Positions 36,801 to 51,800 of a DNA stretch of 64,000 nucleotides are shown in pieces. Both the position numbers and the translations under genes were made by a program. The notes beneath the pieces are model-generated. The model was not told the DNA's origin and did no database searches. It saw nothing but the letters and a program-made list of their open reading frames with translations. The stretch covers positions 29,849,960 to 29,913,959 of the forward strand of contig NC_092563.1 of assembly GCF_037975245.1 (NCBI RefSeq), read 5' to 3'. The stretch comes from Apostichopus japonicus. Taxonomy: Eukaryota; Echinodermata; Holothuroidea; Aspidochirotida; Stichopodidae. Every line of letters begins with the position of its first letter. Positions within the stretch are counted from its first letter, which is position 1.

Positions 36801-39800
36801 AACAATCTGCCACATGTTTATCAAAATTTTGTACCTAAATACAACCTTTAACCTTCACCACACACATGAATCAAGATTAAGTTTGGTTTGCTTGCCAACT
36901 GACGATGATGTATCATATCGTTAAACCAACCCAACAGTTTTTTCAAAGGTGAGACCAAATTATCGTAAGTTTATTTACATTAGAACGAATTTCCAATATA
37001 TCCCCTTTTAAGATTCAGTCACCACATGCGGATGTGAGTTGATTTGGAAGATTGCTTCAACTTCTTAACATCGAGCTGTCAGTAAACATTGTCTTAGAAA
37101 TGTTATAGCACTCAAAACTTTCTTATATCTGTAAACAAACAATATTTCTTCCTTTCCTTCCTTCCTCTCCTTTCCCAACCCTTTCCCTCTCCCTTCCCAT
37201 CCCAATTTATCTCCATCCCTCCTGCTTCACTTAATCCTTGCAATTAACATTCTCTGAACAACATGTCTACAATATACCAAACATTTCTCACAAGCCACAC
37301 AGAACGAGATAACTGGATAAAAACAACAAACAAAACAAGGAAAACAGAGATGAAACATAGTGTAGGCTAAAGTTCACCTGTTAGGATAAGTACTTGATCT
37401 TATCCACGGAATAGATACACCAATCACAGCAATCCACCAACATAGTTACTGTACATCATTCAAGTATAAAGGACCAGGAGAAGTGATTGATTGACTCTCT
37501 GGAGAGTTCACATTTATCAGAAAGGTATTCATTCCACTCCACACCAAACACATGCAAAGTAAGATTGTTCTTTGCATGAACTCAAACAAGGACGAAAATG
37601 CAAAACATGACCATGATGCCTCCCAAAAGCATGTTATGCTGGCTAGAACTTTGTTGTTGTTCCTGTTGTTGTTGGATGAATCTGGACTCGGGGTTAATCA
37701 ATATGTTGTCGAGTATTTTCAACTTAACATGCTTCCGTTGAGAGGGTGTGAATTTCTAAAGAAATGGCGGGGAGGGGAGGAAGTGGAGAGGGAGAGGAGG
37801 AGTGTAAGGCAGAGGTGGATGGATACCAGGTTAGGAATTGGATACATGATCTCCAAACTAGACATCTGTCAATCTTTATGTACACAGTTTCAATTCTCAT
37901 AACTCCTTTGCAGCAACTACTCTTTGTCTATTGGAGGGAAGGGGAGTTGGTAGGTAAAGTGAGAGACAAAAGTCTCTATTGGTTATTGATTTGTCAATGA
38001 TTTTATGACTTTTTATCGATTGACTTTAATATTGCATTTTACCTGTTCTGATTTGTTCTAAATTCCAATTTTTTTTCCAAAGCATATTTCCTGTACTACG
38101 TTTCCTAAAACAATGCTTGATATTTTGTTATTACCAATTTCTTACTGTCCATTGTTAATTTAGCATGTTCTATCCCCCACCCCCCAATCCTTCTCCCCCT
38201 TCTCATTCTTCTGTTCTAAATTACCCTTATCACACTCCTTCAACATCCTCTCAGTGACCTCTTCTGAACAGGAGAAGCTGTATGGGATTACCTCGTACAG
38301 CATAAGGGGCAGTTTTGGTTCGCTTGGTCAAGAAAATATTTGTAAAACATGACACATTCATGAAGATGAGTAGTGCAAAATGAAACAGGCATGAAATATT
38401 CATAAGTGTAAAGAATATATAGATATATATATAGAGAGAGAGATGTTCGCATGACATATATATGTAAAGGTGTACATTTCTCGTAATGATGTTGTAGATA
38501 TTGATAGCCGGGCAACACTTGGACGACATTGACCCAAAGGTACCAAGTTGTACAAACATAGGACTATCCACTGAATGAACGCAGATGCTGTTCACCCTGT
38601 TGACCGGTTAGATCAAAATGATACCTGAGTTGGACAGGAAATTGGAATGGCTGTGTCCGGCTCCGTGTGTGCCACTGGACGCATCTGAAGTATTAAAAAT
38701 GCTCTCTTTAAAGTTTAGAAAGGGAAGGAAGGTTGTCCCCCACATATACATCTATCATAGATAAGAAAAACCTACAGAGAGTTCCAATCAGAATACCATG
38801 GAAAGAAAAAAAACTAAATCCGAAAGTGAATGGGAAACAGGTTTGGATATTGACAAAACTGAAAGGATAGAAAAATTTGATATCTATGGTCAAACATCAG
38901 CTCAGAGGTGTTAAACATTATAAATCCAAAAGACACTCAAAGAGAAAGAAACAGAATGTAAATGATCTGATGAAAGAAAGAGGCTTCTAAGGTCATATTT
39001 CAACTCTACCCGCATGGAGTAGAGAGAATTGAAAATGGAAATCCACAGAGTTGATAATGGCAAACTCCATTGCCCTTCACTTTTATATACACACAGTACT
39101 TCACTTCTCTTTCTATTGACTATTAGTGTTAATGAACTTGTTTTGGGGGAAGTACACTTCCCATTTTGTGAAAGAGAAAGTTCCCAGGGTTGCATTTAAA
39201 TTTTGCAAACAAGGAAGTTCAAACAGTCAACTTGAAATATTCATTATCAAAAAGTCGTTTGGAACATCCCTTTTCATGTTGTAAGTTGTTCATCTCATTC
39301 CAACAAAGGCTGTTTCCGAGGTACACTAGACCTTGTTATCAACCCACTAGCAGTGCTTATTATTACAATCTGTGGGAGTTAAAAACGCAGCCAAACAATC
39401 TGCTTTCGAACACAAAGTCGTAAGTCCTTCACGACTGTCACATGACTTCACAGCTGCTCACATGAGTCGGGAGTGTCACACAAATGCAAATATGTTATCA
39501 CATGATGAAAAATCATGTATAATTTCAAAGCCACCCAGTTTCTTATGGCTAGAAACTAACCCAAGCATCCTCAATCGCGAGCAACAGTGCTACTTGGACG
39601 ACATGCTTACCTGCCAGCAACAGCAAAGAGTTTTATACTAGTACGATATTAGAAAGCAAAAATAGCACGCTCAGCAAAACCATGGTTCCATATTCTAAGT
39701 TTCAGTGCTATGTTAACTGTAGTTTCAAGAAACTACTTACAGGTAAATACAATGGCTGGAAAGTACCCTCACTAACACCTGACAACTGAAGAAAGAACTG

Positions 39801-42800
39801 CACAGAATCTACAGACACTAAATGTACATAGACTGTTAACATAAAGGTAATGAACTGGCATTATCCTTGAGACTTAGAACTAATAATATACCAAAACAAC
39901 TGAAGCACTGGAACACCTGACAACTGAAGAAATAACTGCAGAATCTACAGACACTAAATGTACATAGACTGTTAACATAAAGGTAACGTACTGGCATTAT
40001 CGTTTAGACCTAGAACTAATAATATACCAACACAACTGCAGCAGTATCTCAACATCAGAGTCCAGCACTGTAGATAATGTTAGGATGAGGCAGGTATGAT
40101 GAGGCGGGTAGGAGGGTAGGATGAGGTGGAGAGAATGAGGACGGTAAGATGAAAAGGGCATGCAGGCTCCAGTAGATGGGAAGTAATAATCAGTTCTAAA
40201 TGGTTACCAAATAGTGCATCTAGACAAACCAACAAAGCCAGTGTGCTATGGATTGTGTGGACCTGTGGCTGAATAGCTACATATGTATACCATGAAACTC
40301 AATTCACCAACTTTATATTACACTTAACAATGTTGATAGATATATTGAGAGATTACTTAAACATACTGAGGCAAACAAACATTTTGTAGAGACCAATTGT
40401 CATGACTGACCCACAAATTAGGCAGGAAAAGCAATTCGCCACAGATAATATCAATCAAACTATTTTACCCAAAGGTACTAATTCTGTAAAATCCCCCAAA
40501 ATGTTGCTGCAAATATTCCCACACTTTTCAGGAAAGTACAGCAACAACCAGCAATATTTATGTGCCGATAAATCCTGTGTTAAGCAGAAAGACAACCCTG
40601 GATCATATATTTTCAGAATATGACAGACCTGTATCTTTTTGAAGTTTCAGGTCAATATCACTTTCATATTTATGATGCTTATACATGTGAACATCACATC
40701 CCTCACTCAATTTTGTTTAGGGGAAATTACCATTTAACAGTCAAAAAAATATCAAAATGAAATTGTGTTAAATCTATGATACTTAAAACTGCAGTTAAAT
40801 AGTTTGGACATGTCCAGTAAGGAGGAGGAGATGGGGGAGGAAGGTGGAAGGGGAGCAGGGGAGAATTTTGACCGCTGTAGATCTGTTGTGCATCACTCAG
40901 TACATCTGTGATGTAAGTAGAAGCTTTCTACACGAGTAATCAACGCTTCTAAATATTCCTGGACATTCAAGTTATTTTTTAAAGAATTACAAAACCAAAA
41001 CCCACTTAAAAGATACATATTTTGATAACTTGTAAATTCTGGCTTCCATTCCAATTGTCAACTACACCTACACTTCTGTTGCGATGTATTCGCCAAAGAG
41101 CAATTTGGGTAAAAGGGTGTAATTTCACTCTGCCTCTTCTGTTGTGATACTGCATCTCTGTCTCTCTCTCTGATTTAATCAGATCTGAATTAATAGAAGA
41201 ATATACTTCATCTTCTCACAAATGGCAAAGACACAAATCATCATCTCCTTTGTACATGTACTGGATGTCATGTGACCACATATCAACCAATCAGGATCGC
41301 ACAAAATGTGATTAAAACATGCTGCGGTTTATGGATGAGGAAATGTTTGATGTCCATGAGTAACATGGTAAGATTTAATATCTAAGACTCCCAGTTCTGT
41401 AAACAAATCTCCAAACATTGTCAAGTGTGGGTGTCAGATTCAATTCCTGGATATTAATCAACCACAAAAGCTATAATTACTTTGATGAGTAATGCTGTGC
41501 TCCCTCCATTCTATTTTTGTTTATTACTAGCAGTCATGCAGAAAAAAACATGTTTAAAGGGGCAGTGTGATGATATACCAAAACGACAAGGAAACAAACT
41601 TTGTTGTGGTTGGGACGTAACAGCCTCCTTCGATACACCGGCAAAAAAACAAGGGATCAGGAAATTCTTTTACAGTGCTAGAAAAAGATGTTAATACTGA
41701 TTCAGGAGCCTGTAGACATCTTAAAAGAGATGTACTCAAGCTAAGTCTAATTTGCATATAAGAATCCAGACAGAAGTTGTTTTTATCATTTCATTGCTCC
41801 TAAAGACAAAAAAATCCCCAAATAATGCTACCTTTTCCAGGCGATAAGATAACACCCTACAGACTTCCTAGTTTTCCTACGGATTATCGCAGTTCTTCCT
41901 TTGAGTGAAATTTGAAGGACAGCAAAGGCATACGATTATTGCAAATGTGACCATCTGATACTGTAAACATCCATATCCAGCATATAGTAAAGTACCTGTA
42001 CACCATCAGCAGCTGTTGTTGGTAAAATAAAGCAATTCACAAGCGTTTGTTCTCCTTTATTTTTGTTCCCATCATACCATAAATTTAAATTGAGTTGTTT
42101 TGGCCCTAAAAGCTGATGCAAGAAATCATGTCTTACTACCATTGGAAGCAACTTTTGATTTTCTTTAGTCACGTAAATCAAGTTAACCAACTGCCCCATG
42201 TGAACTGCAATCTTTCCGAAACATCCTCGGACCGAGTCAAAACCAGCCCGATGCATATTCTGTAGAGTGACTTAATATCCACCCAACGTTGTGTTCATGT
42301 ACTCCGGCGAATGCACAGGTTAAAGGTAAAGAAAGCTGCTTTCGAAATCAACTAGAGACCTTTCCTTTGAGAGGCTCACACTACTTCTTAAAATCATTGA
42401 AAATATAATTAGTAACCAAATTAGTAAAAACAAACTGATTAGTTTTAGAACAGAGAGTGAATTTCTGCAAAGTAATGCTTAAAGTGTGCAAGTCTGAGCT
42501 ACTTGTAAATAACTACCATGACAAACCCATCCTGAGACGTCTGCTGGGGGCAGAAACAAGAACAAAACAGATAAATGGAGAATGGAGAAGACGAAAAGAC
42601 AAATACTGTATCTATAGAGTGTCAGCTTTTATGATCCAGAGAATCCTGTCCAATCGTCATCCGCAGTGGAGGGGGGTAGGAGAAGGTTTCCTTCACCCCT
42701 TAAAAGTCAAACGAGTCAAAAAAGGAACCAAGTTTATACTCTCTCATTAAAACTATATCTCAAACTCTTAAATGTTTACTGAACAAATCATACAGATACC

Positions 42801-45800
42801 TAACAAATGGTTGACTGGATAATTCTTTATGTTTAACCCGTTAGCTTGACACTCTATGGGAGTTTCTTTGTGGACATCCATGCACTCCCCCCACTCCCTT
42901 CCCCTCCCCACCCGCTCTCCCTCCAGGTTGACAACCTGCTTGAAATGTTTATGGAAGCAATTCTTTAAGTACTTTTAGCCGTTTTCAAGCAAATTCAGCA
43001 AATATTTTCTTCGATTTACATTTGCAAAATACTACCGTTTGAAACATGGTCAAGTTGCTATGTACCAGTCCAAAGATGCTTAGCATTTTCCCCTTCTTCT
43101 TCCCAAAACCTTATTTACTTATAAGAGACCAAGTTCAGACCCTTCAGAACTCCTACACCAAACTTTAAACATTAAATTAATCTACTCCATGCACAGAGCC
43201 AAAGGTATCAAAAGGTTGGGATTGCTCTTCATTGACAACACTTTGACACCTGCTATATCCATGCAAGAGATGAATCATAAATTATAAAATACATATTTAT
43301 AAATACATGTTAAATACTTACAAATACATTTGTTTGGTACAACACATCTAAACTACTCAAACTGTACCATTTACTTTTAAACCAATGCTGCTACATTTTT
43401 TTTTTAATTCTTTGTTTTTTTTGTGTTGCTTCAGAGAAATTGACCAAACAGTCTGAGTGCTAGACTCATTGGTTCAGCCACTTTCATTGATGAATGTCTT
43501 GTACTTGAAGTGTCGTTTCTCCAACATAAATGTAGTATAATATTGAAAACCTGGACTGATAGTGACACTTGCTTTTACCTAATTTCGCAATGCATTCTTA
43601 CTTTAATTTTGTGATTCGTTGTGATTTAATTATTAAGATTTGGTGATGTCTTACTTTAATTTTGTGATTCAAAACCAACCAGAGGTCAGAGAACGAAAAG
43701 GAGAGTGAAACCAGGAACAGACAGTTAAAAAGGACTGAAGAAGGAAGATCACTGATTTTTCCAAGTATTGTCATAAATAACAAAGGTTACATTAATGTTT
43801 AATATCAACCTTTAACACCACAACCTTTATATCACCAAAATTTTAACAAGGAAATTGGAAACTTCAACTAGAACAAAGCTATATAGACTTCTTTTTCAGT
43901 TTCAATTCAATTTAAGAACAAGCTTCCCCATAAAAAGAAGCATTTTTATGACATATCATCAGTAGTTCTCAATAATTTAACCTTAACCAGAGGGAAACCC
44001 CTCCCAGCAGTGACTTGCCTTTATATCTGCAGAGATTTTCACATTTTGCCCTCTGCTGACCCCACATGACCTTTGACCTCCAACCAATACAATAGGTTTC
44101 TTGTACTCATCATAGGGAAGCCACATACAAAATATGAGAACCAATCAAGTTTCTTATCTGGAGATATCATGTTTACAATGATTTCAAGTTTTGACCCCTG
44201 GTGACCTTGAATGAAGTCTGATCTACACCAAATTGTATAAAACTTTACACTACATTAGGCTATCCTACCATGCATATATGAGCTCCTTTGATGTTCAGGT
44301 ACTAGAGATAAAGCATTTTTTAGATTTTGACATTTTCCTTAATGACCTTAAACCTTTACCCAAAACAATAGGGTTCTTGTACTAATACGGAGAAGCAACA
44401 TGCTAAATATGAACACTGCAAAGGTTACCCATCTTGAGATGTCATGTTTTCAAGCTAGGGGTGTCACATACACACATACCCTCGCTTAAACATGCAAACT
44501 TGTTTTCTATTTTATTTGCTACAATTTCCCTAATTCTAACCCTTTGTCTGGACAACTTGAAATTCTTTTGTCCCATGTCACCACTTGTGAGGCCTAGACA
44601 TGTTCACATGCACATACACCCCCTCACACACACAAACTTGACTGCATAGGTTACTTGCCATAGGAAATTCACTAGATTTGAACGCTACATCCCTCATACT
44701 CACACTGGGGGTCACAAAACTTTTCAGCGTTTCCAAAATTTTTGGGCGAAGGGAGAAAAAAAAATTGCGCATAATTGTGGAAAACAAGGTGGAAAAGTCT
44801 TGAATATAATGACTTCCAAAGTTGCCAACTATGACACCAATTTATAATTATAAATACCATTAATCATGTTTTAAAAATTTTCTTCCTCCCTGTAGACTCC
44901 TTCCTCGGTGCCAAAATATAGCCACCACTGAATGGAGGGTCGTCAAGATGATTAAGGTGAAATTTGAGGTAACCAAGGATCAGAAGTTGGCAAATTCCAA
45001 ATTCCCAAACAACCTGTTCACCACTACCAATCCTCCCCCTTTAACAATGTTGAACGTTTTTCTAATTGTATCATTCTGTGCCTAAAAATTTTGAACCTGA
45101 TTCTTTTAGTCCTCATGTACTTTAACTATTTGAAAATAATTATCTAAGAAACAAAAACAATTTTTTATCACTAAATCACACTTCAAACCATAACAATTAT
45201 AGGGAAATACCTTTCCAAGAAAACTGGCTTCTTTGTTATGGCTACACTTAATATCACAAGTGGAACGCATAGACAACTTGTTTTTGAACAATCCTAATAA
45301 AGGAATAGTTTCAAAAGCTAGCATTGATCACTTTACATTTAGGCTGTACAATGTAAAGTGACACCTGTTATGGAGTATTCACGCTTAAAGGTCTTCCCAA
45401 TATTCTGGAGTGTATAGCAGCACATGTATGCCTCTTTATGAGAGAAGAACTCAATGTTAATCCTGACAGTTCAAATGCACTCAAGTCTTAAAGTAACATA
45501 TTCCACCGATCTAAATTTTTCTGGATTATGACCAAATATGTTCCCGAACACAACTACGACTGGTTAAACTGCTTTCATTTCAGCTGATTTTCATGCAGTG
45601 TTCATACATATTAAATGAATTAACTCTGTGGGATACAACATTTCATTCAATATACTGCTTAAAATATGTCACTCATGGTTTTCCAAGAACATTTCTAAAG
45701 ATCATATTACATGTTTCACTACAGTTAGAGTCAAGTGGCGGCTGTCCAACAACAGGGAAGTTGAAATGTGATAGATTATACATGATCATATCAGATACAT

Positions 45801-48800
45801 AGCTTCAGAAAGCTAAAGTTTTCAAACTGTATACTTGTTTTATATCAGTTTACAGACTGTTTTGTGTTTTGAGATTTTTGCAACTATTCAAAGTGACCAT
45901 TCAAGGCTATTTATGGCCGCCATATCTCTAACTTCATCTCTGACTAGGGATGAACCTACAGAGGATGGAATTAAAGGTAATGAACCTGAACACAAACTAA
46001 CATTACCCTGTACAATTTATGCAAAATTGATTCATTATGTAGCAGAAAATAGTGGGGACAGCTAGGTTAATACAAAGCAAAATTGTTGATATTCCATCAC
46101 ATTTATATGTTGACCTCACTTTTCCTCTCAACTTTACAGACTTAACATTGTTTATACTATACTGCCAAAGATTGTTCCAAACCTCTTCACATTGTTGCAG
46201 TTAGAACCAACCTTCCTGTCCCCCTCCCCCTACCTCGTGATGACTCTCATAGCCCACCCGCCCCATCTGCCAACTAGACAGAGTGTCTGTCACAGTGACA
46301 TTTTGTCCCAATATCTCATCAATGTACAATCAGATCACTGCTTCAAGAAGCTGGATAATATAATAAAGATAATTTATGATAATATTGTTATAATATATAT
46401 ATAATAATATATAATAGTATTATATATATATATATATATATTAAAGATAGTTAAAGAAATATTAAATATAATAAAGACAGGGCAGCTGCCATTACCCAGG
46501 ATTCCATCAGCAACTTCAGGAGCAAGATTTTTCACTGATCTTAATTTCTCGCCTCGTAAGAAAATATAAACAATCTCTTTCATTTTCACCCGTAAAGCAG
46601 AAGGACAGATAAACAAAAGGACTGGGGACAGAAATAGAATGGATTAAATAAGACAGTTAGAAAAACCCTCCATACAATAGATGTAAAACATACCTTTTCT
46701 TGCTTTCTTCTGTAAACGAATCGTGTCTGACGATTTCTTCTTAATTTCCTGTCTTGCTTTCTTGTAATCTGTGACGTAAACCAAAAAGTTGATATCATAA
46801 GACAGTTATTTCATTTTTGTCTTTTCTCTTTACTACTCCTCCCCCCCCCCCATCCCCCGACAAACTTCTTTTCTCATCAAAAAACCTCTTTGCTCTTTTA
46901 ATTTTCTTTGATCTCTTTGGTAGAACAAGAGTGCTAAGGTTGTGGGGAGACAGGTAAGCAAGGAGGGAAGTCAGAGAATAACAACAATCTATTGTGCCCG
47001 ATACCTCACAGGTATCTAGTTTTCGACTGACCCATTTTGTGCAGCTACATCGAGACCTGTTTCAGGTTTCATTACCCACGCTATCAAACACCCAAGACTA
47101 CCAGCAGCTACTACTGAAACATTGTCACATTACAGGCGATATTGTCTGACTAGCATCAAACACCCAAGACTACCAGCAGCTAATATCAAAACATTGACAC
47201 ATTACAGGCGATATGCTCTGGCTAGGATCCTTCCTATATTTATAAGAATATTCTAAGATCCTTAATTGCTTTGTTTTTTAACATGTACCTCATACAACAC
47301 TACAGCAACATTATTCATGTTCACCTATAATATGCATGACTCTGACATTCACTATACTAGCCCTGAGGGTGAAGTATTTTTCACATGAATTAGAGAGAAA
47401 CCCTGGAAGCAATAACTCATCTACAGAGAAGCTCTAGGTTCAATGACATCATACTGTGTGTGTTCATGTAGGAATTATATGGAGGTTGCAAGTTTTGTTG
47501 ATAAAAATTATTCTGGCATTGTTAATAATTAAAAAGTCATCCTTTTCACAGTAATAAAGACACCCAGCAGCAATTTCACACCCACTATACCCTATAAGTT
47601 ACATTATTACACGTTCGCAATATAACATCTGATATTCTGTTTCAATAATTGTGGGCAAAACTTAGCGGTTACGAGAAAGAGCTGCAACAACACACTGTTA
47701 TTATATACTAGAATAGTTCAGTTATTTAGCTTTATGAGACACAATACTGAGTATGTGTTTCAACCTTCGTTTTTAAATCGTTTAAAAATAGCGGTTTGCT
47801 GCTAAATTTGTTTTGGTTGTATCCATTTATGATCCTACTTTAATCTTACTCAATGTTTTAGAAACAACGATTTTTTAACCAAAATAGTTTAGATTTTACA
47901 ATAATATCTTTAAACACTCCTATAGAGTCTACATAATAGAGAGACAATGAAAAATTTAATATTTCCAAAGTTAAAATTGCTATTGTCAAATATTTTCTTT
48001 TAAATTTAACAAATTCTTAAATTCAACCAGACAAAAAAAAGATCCGCACATGTACGAAAGGACGAAAAAGCAAAATATTTTAATATGAAAGAAACATTTG
48101 CAATCACCCTGAAACGCTCAATTTAAGCTGATTCCATCTAATAATCACAGTATTTACGAGTGACCCAGTTTATAATCTCTTGTTATCAACTCTAGTACTG
48201 TCATCTTTCCAATCCTCTTTGGAAAATCCTCTCCTCTCCTCCCAATCCTATCCTCGCAAACTGATTCTCACACCTAGAATCAGAAATTAACATCTTTCCA
48301 ATTTCCGTCAATAATTTATGAATTTGTTCTGTATCTCACACTTTTGCTGTAGGATGGACCATTGAATGATATATGGAAACAAATGCTTCCGCATTCTATT
48401 TCATAATTAAAGATTGGCTGGAGTCAATAAATCATGGAGGTCAATGAAAGTCTTCCACTAGCACCAACTATGCAGGATATGCTATAGCATATTTTGGATA
48501 TCTGTCATAATACCACCTGCAGGTATCTGGTCACACTTTACCAAGTTCAGGGATACAGCTCTTAGACTGTATCATCTTGTTGAGGCCTAGCATGAGATGT
48601 TTAATGAATCCCCCCCCCCCCCCACTCCTGCAGAGGTTCAATGTATGAGCATGTACGAATGAGGATACATATGAGCATACAAAGAAAGTCCAAACCACAG
48701 GCTCTTTTTTAGAGGGAACACACACAAATACAACTCATGAATTTCTGTATATCTGTGGAAGAAGAGCTAAACATACACATACTGGCAATTTACAGCCATT

Positions 48801-51800
48801 TAATATTTGATGACAATTACTAACATTGTCAACTTTTACTGCTGTTACTGAATGTGCAAATACTAATGTTCTGAGAATGCTGCTGCAGTGCATGACCGAA
48901 GACTAAGAGTTCAAGACACAGACAAATATCATCTCTGGCACCACTGCAATACAGTACTAATTTATACATTTTGTGTCCATGTATTTTCTTGCTCAGTCAG
49001 CATCACACTTAATTCTTGAGCAAAGATGAGAGAGTTCGAAAAATGAGAGTAACCAAGCAAGACATTTGCCCATTCACCGTGAAAATTATTAAAACAAAAT
49101 CAATATGTTCACCAATAATTCAAATTGTGTAGTGAGCTATCCCTTCTTCCCCCCACACCCCTATACCCACCCCCAAGAAAAATTATTAAAAAACTGTTAA
49201 AAATAAGATTCAATGATATAAACATTTTGCCTGGTTAATAACTCATATCTCCCTGTAAAGGATCTGGCAGTGAGGAAACAATAAACTGTTACTTATTAAT
49301 CATCAAGTCTGCTTCAATAGACAGGAATTCCTTCAAGTGAGACATTCATATCTTTATGACTTCCAAATGGCTGCTCCATTTGTGGTGACTTCATGGCCTA
49401 AATTGTTAACGTTTTGGCCTCATAATCTGGATCCATGTTGACCCTGACTGACCCCTTACAATGATGTAAAACAAGGTCATTATGTGTAGTTACATTCTAT
49501 ATGTATGATATGGTGCATCACCAGCCTTGTCTAAACCCTTCTTTCGTCTATTGTACAAAGGTTAAATGGACAAGTAAAATTGGAAAACACGAAAGCAGAA
49601 TTGAGATTACCTCCAAGAAAGGTTCTTGACGTAATTAATACAAGCCTTTACAAATTTGGCTCCAAATCTGTTAATTTCAGGTGGATGGATATTCAAGCAT
49701 TCTCTAAATTAATGACATCCTTTATCCAACCGTTTCCACTTCAGCAACCGAGTTGAGCATATTCTTGTTTTGTGTCCCACACAACAACGGATCGTGTCAC
49801 CTCTCTCGAGATGATTGAAGCTGATCGGGTTTGCCTGGACGCTACTCTGGACACAGATAAATCTATCTCATTATCCTCATCCTTCATTACTCTTTGCTGA
49901 TAACGAGCACTAACAGATTTCATGCTCTTGCAACTCGGGTTTCTCCGGGAGTTCATCGTTCCGCATCCTCTCAGGGATACAGCGACGAACGTTGACGACT
50001 TCCTTTGACGTGTTCGTCCAATCATTGGCTGAGGAAGATTAGACCACATCTCGTGGTGCGTGGACTATGAAAATGAATATTTGGTGCAGATACCACCATC
50101 GAACAGAGCAATGCTGAATTGTTTCTGTCGAGATTAAAAAACTAGATGCTGGATACAAATTACTGTTGAGTGATGGGCACTTTGCGAAATTAGACTCCCT
50201 TTTGGTCAGCTGGATGATAAACTGTGAGTGTCAATACACAGCCTAAGCTACTGTCACAGTTTGCACTCCATTAAGGTTGGAGGTTGTCATCGTGTTTGGT
50301 ATTTATATACCACATGGAAATGTGCTCTTAATGGCTACTCGATGACACAAGAGATTTACTATCTTGATATATACAGAAATGATGCTGAGGGATCAGTACA
50401 TAGCTACACCTGGTAGACATTTCCTGACTCTTCCTCCTCCTTCAGCTCTTCCATAACAAGCCCTTTCTCTGCAGATAAATTCCAGCCTAAGTATTTTCAT
50501 TTCTCAACTCAAGAGATTCTTTTAAGCCCCAAATATTGACAAATATGATAACTGACACATTTACAAGCAAAATCAAACAAAGGATATGTTCATAAAGAGG
50601 TCAAGGACAAAGTTACATTTATTGATAACATAACAAGGATCTTATGTAACAATTATACAAATCTGAGCAAGACTTTCACCGTCTGCGTCCCTATTCCCTG
50701 ACAGAGATGATAGACTGACATCATACATGTAATGATTATTATAAAACTTCCTTCTCCCAGGCTACATCCTGAAGCAGATCATAATAAAATGTTCAAGTTA
50801 CCATGTCTATGTGTACATGTGGCTCTCATTCTGTTTACTTCCATCACTAACTCCATAAGACTAGATGAATTATTTGAAAGCCGAATAGGATTTGTAAACT
50901 GTTCCTTTGATCTTTACAACATTTTTAAATTGACTTGAAGTTGCACTTTTCGGTCTTATTTTTGCTTTAATGATATTACCAGGTAGACCTATGATATCCC
51001 TTTGCATTAACTTCAGTTGATCATCATAACAGCCTAGCAGCTGATTAATGTACAAGACCATGTGCACTCAGAGCTAACCCAGAGGCAGTGTTTAATATTT
51101 CATGTAAACATCTCAACGTTTTAGAACTTTCTCAACTTTTCAGCTTGGCATGTGAGTGTTCCCTGCTTTCGAAAAGAGTCTGTCAGACCATGTTAATGAT
51201 GAATTGTTGGCACCATAGGGACTTTTAAACAATCACTTTTATGCCATGTTGTGTAACCAGGAAAAGGAAAGCACATCTTTTTATCATTGAAAGCTAGTGA
51301 TAGTCACATGTATCACCTGATCTTCCTTACTGTCAGAATGAACCCTTCATTTTGCTGAGACACATGTTCCACTTGGTGGGTGGTAGTTTCCTTCACAGCC
51401 CTCTTTTCCCCACCTTCTTTCCTTGCACATGTTTTCTTTGGTTCACTGCATTTTGCTGCAATTTCCTCTCTTATCTTAGTATATATTTTACAGACTTGAC
51501 AAAACTTGTACTTCCTATCTGTTTATGCTTTGGTGTTATCCACGAGTCAGTTATCCACGAGGTCATAACTGATGCATGGCCTTCAACATTACAAATAACA
51601 GACAACCATCAAATTGTATGTCGAAGTAACAATGAAAAGGAAGAAAATGAGCCACTAGGGAAATTTATGATTTTAGAGATCCCAATTAACATGTATACAA
51701 GAGCAGGTAAGCATCATGGACCTAATTAGACTGCTGCAACTGATTAGCAGGAATGTAAATGACTATCTGAGGAGGAGAGTTCAAACCCTTCAGAGGAGGA

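Larger units (their letters stand above)
30795..46693. other. MTSS intron 3 (about 15.9 kb)
   Basis: Phase-1 intron. Holds a perfect 18-bp-arm hairpin (34398-34436), an unexplained open frame (35868-36239), an (AT/AG)n stretch (38414-38443), an E-box and octamer cluster (39438-39505), a 138-bp tandem duplication (39774-40040), a GATGAGG minisatellite (40079-40155), a 53-bp duplication (43597-43670), a two-copy interspersed repeat (44030-44470) and an (AT)n tract (46388-46441). G- or C-runs occur near 32425-32440, 32755-32790, 34218-34232, 35528-35540, 38175-38185 and 42885-42915. No exon recognised. Confidence 0.75.

Noticed and set aside
51352-51729. 125-codon plus-strand open frame
   Set aside because: Low-complexity hydrophobic start, no family resemblance, opposite strand inside an MTSS intron.
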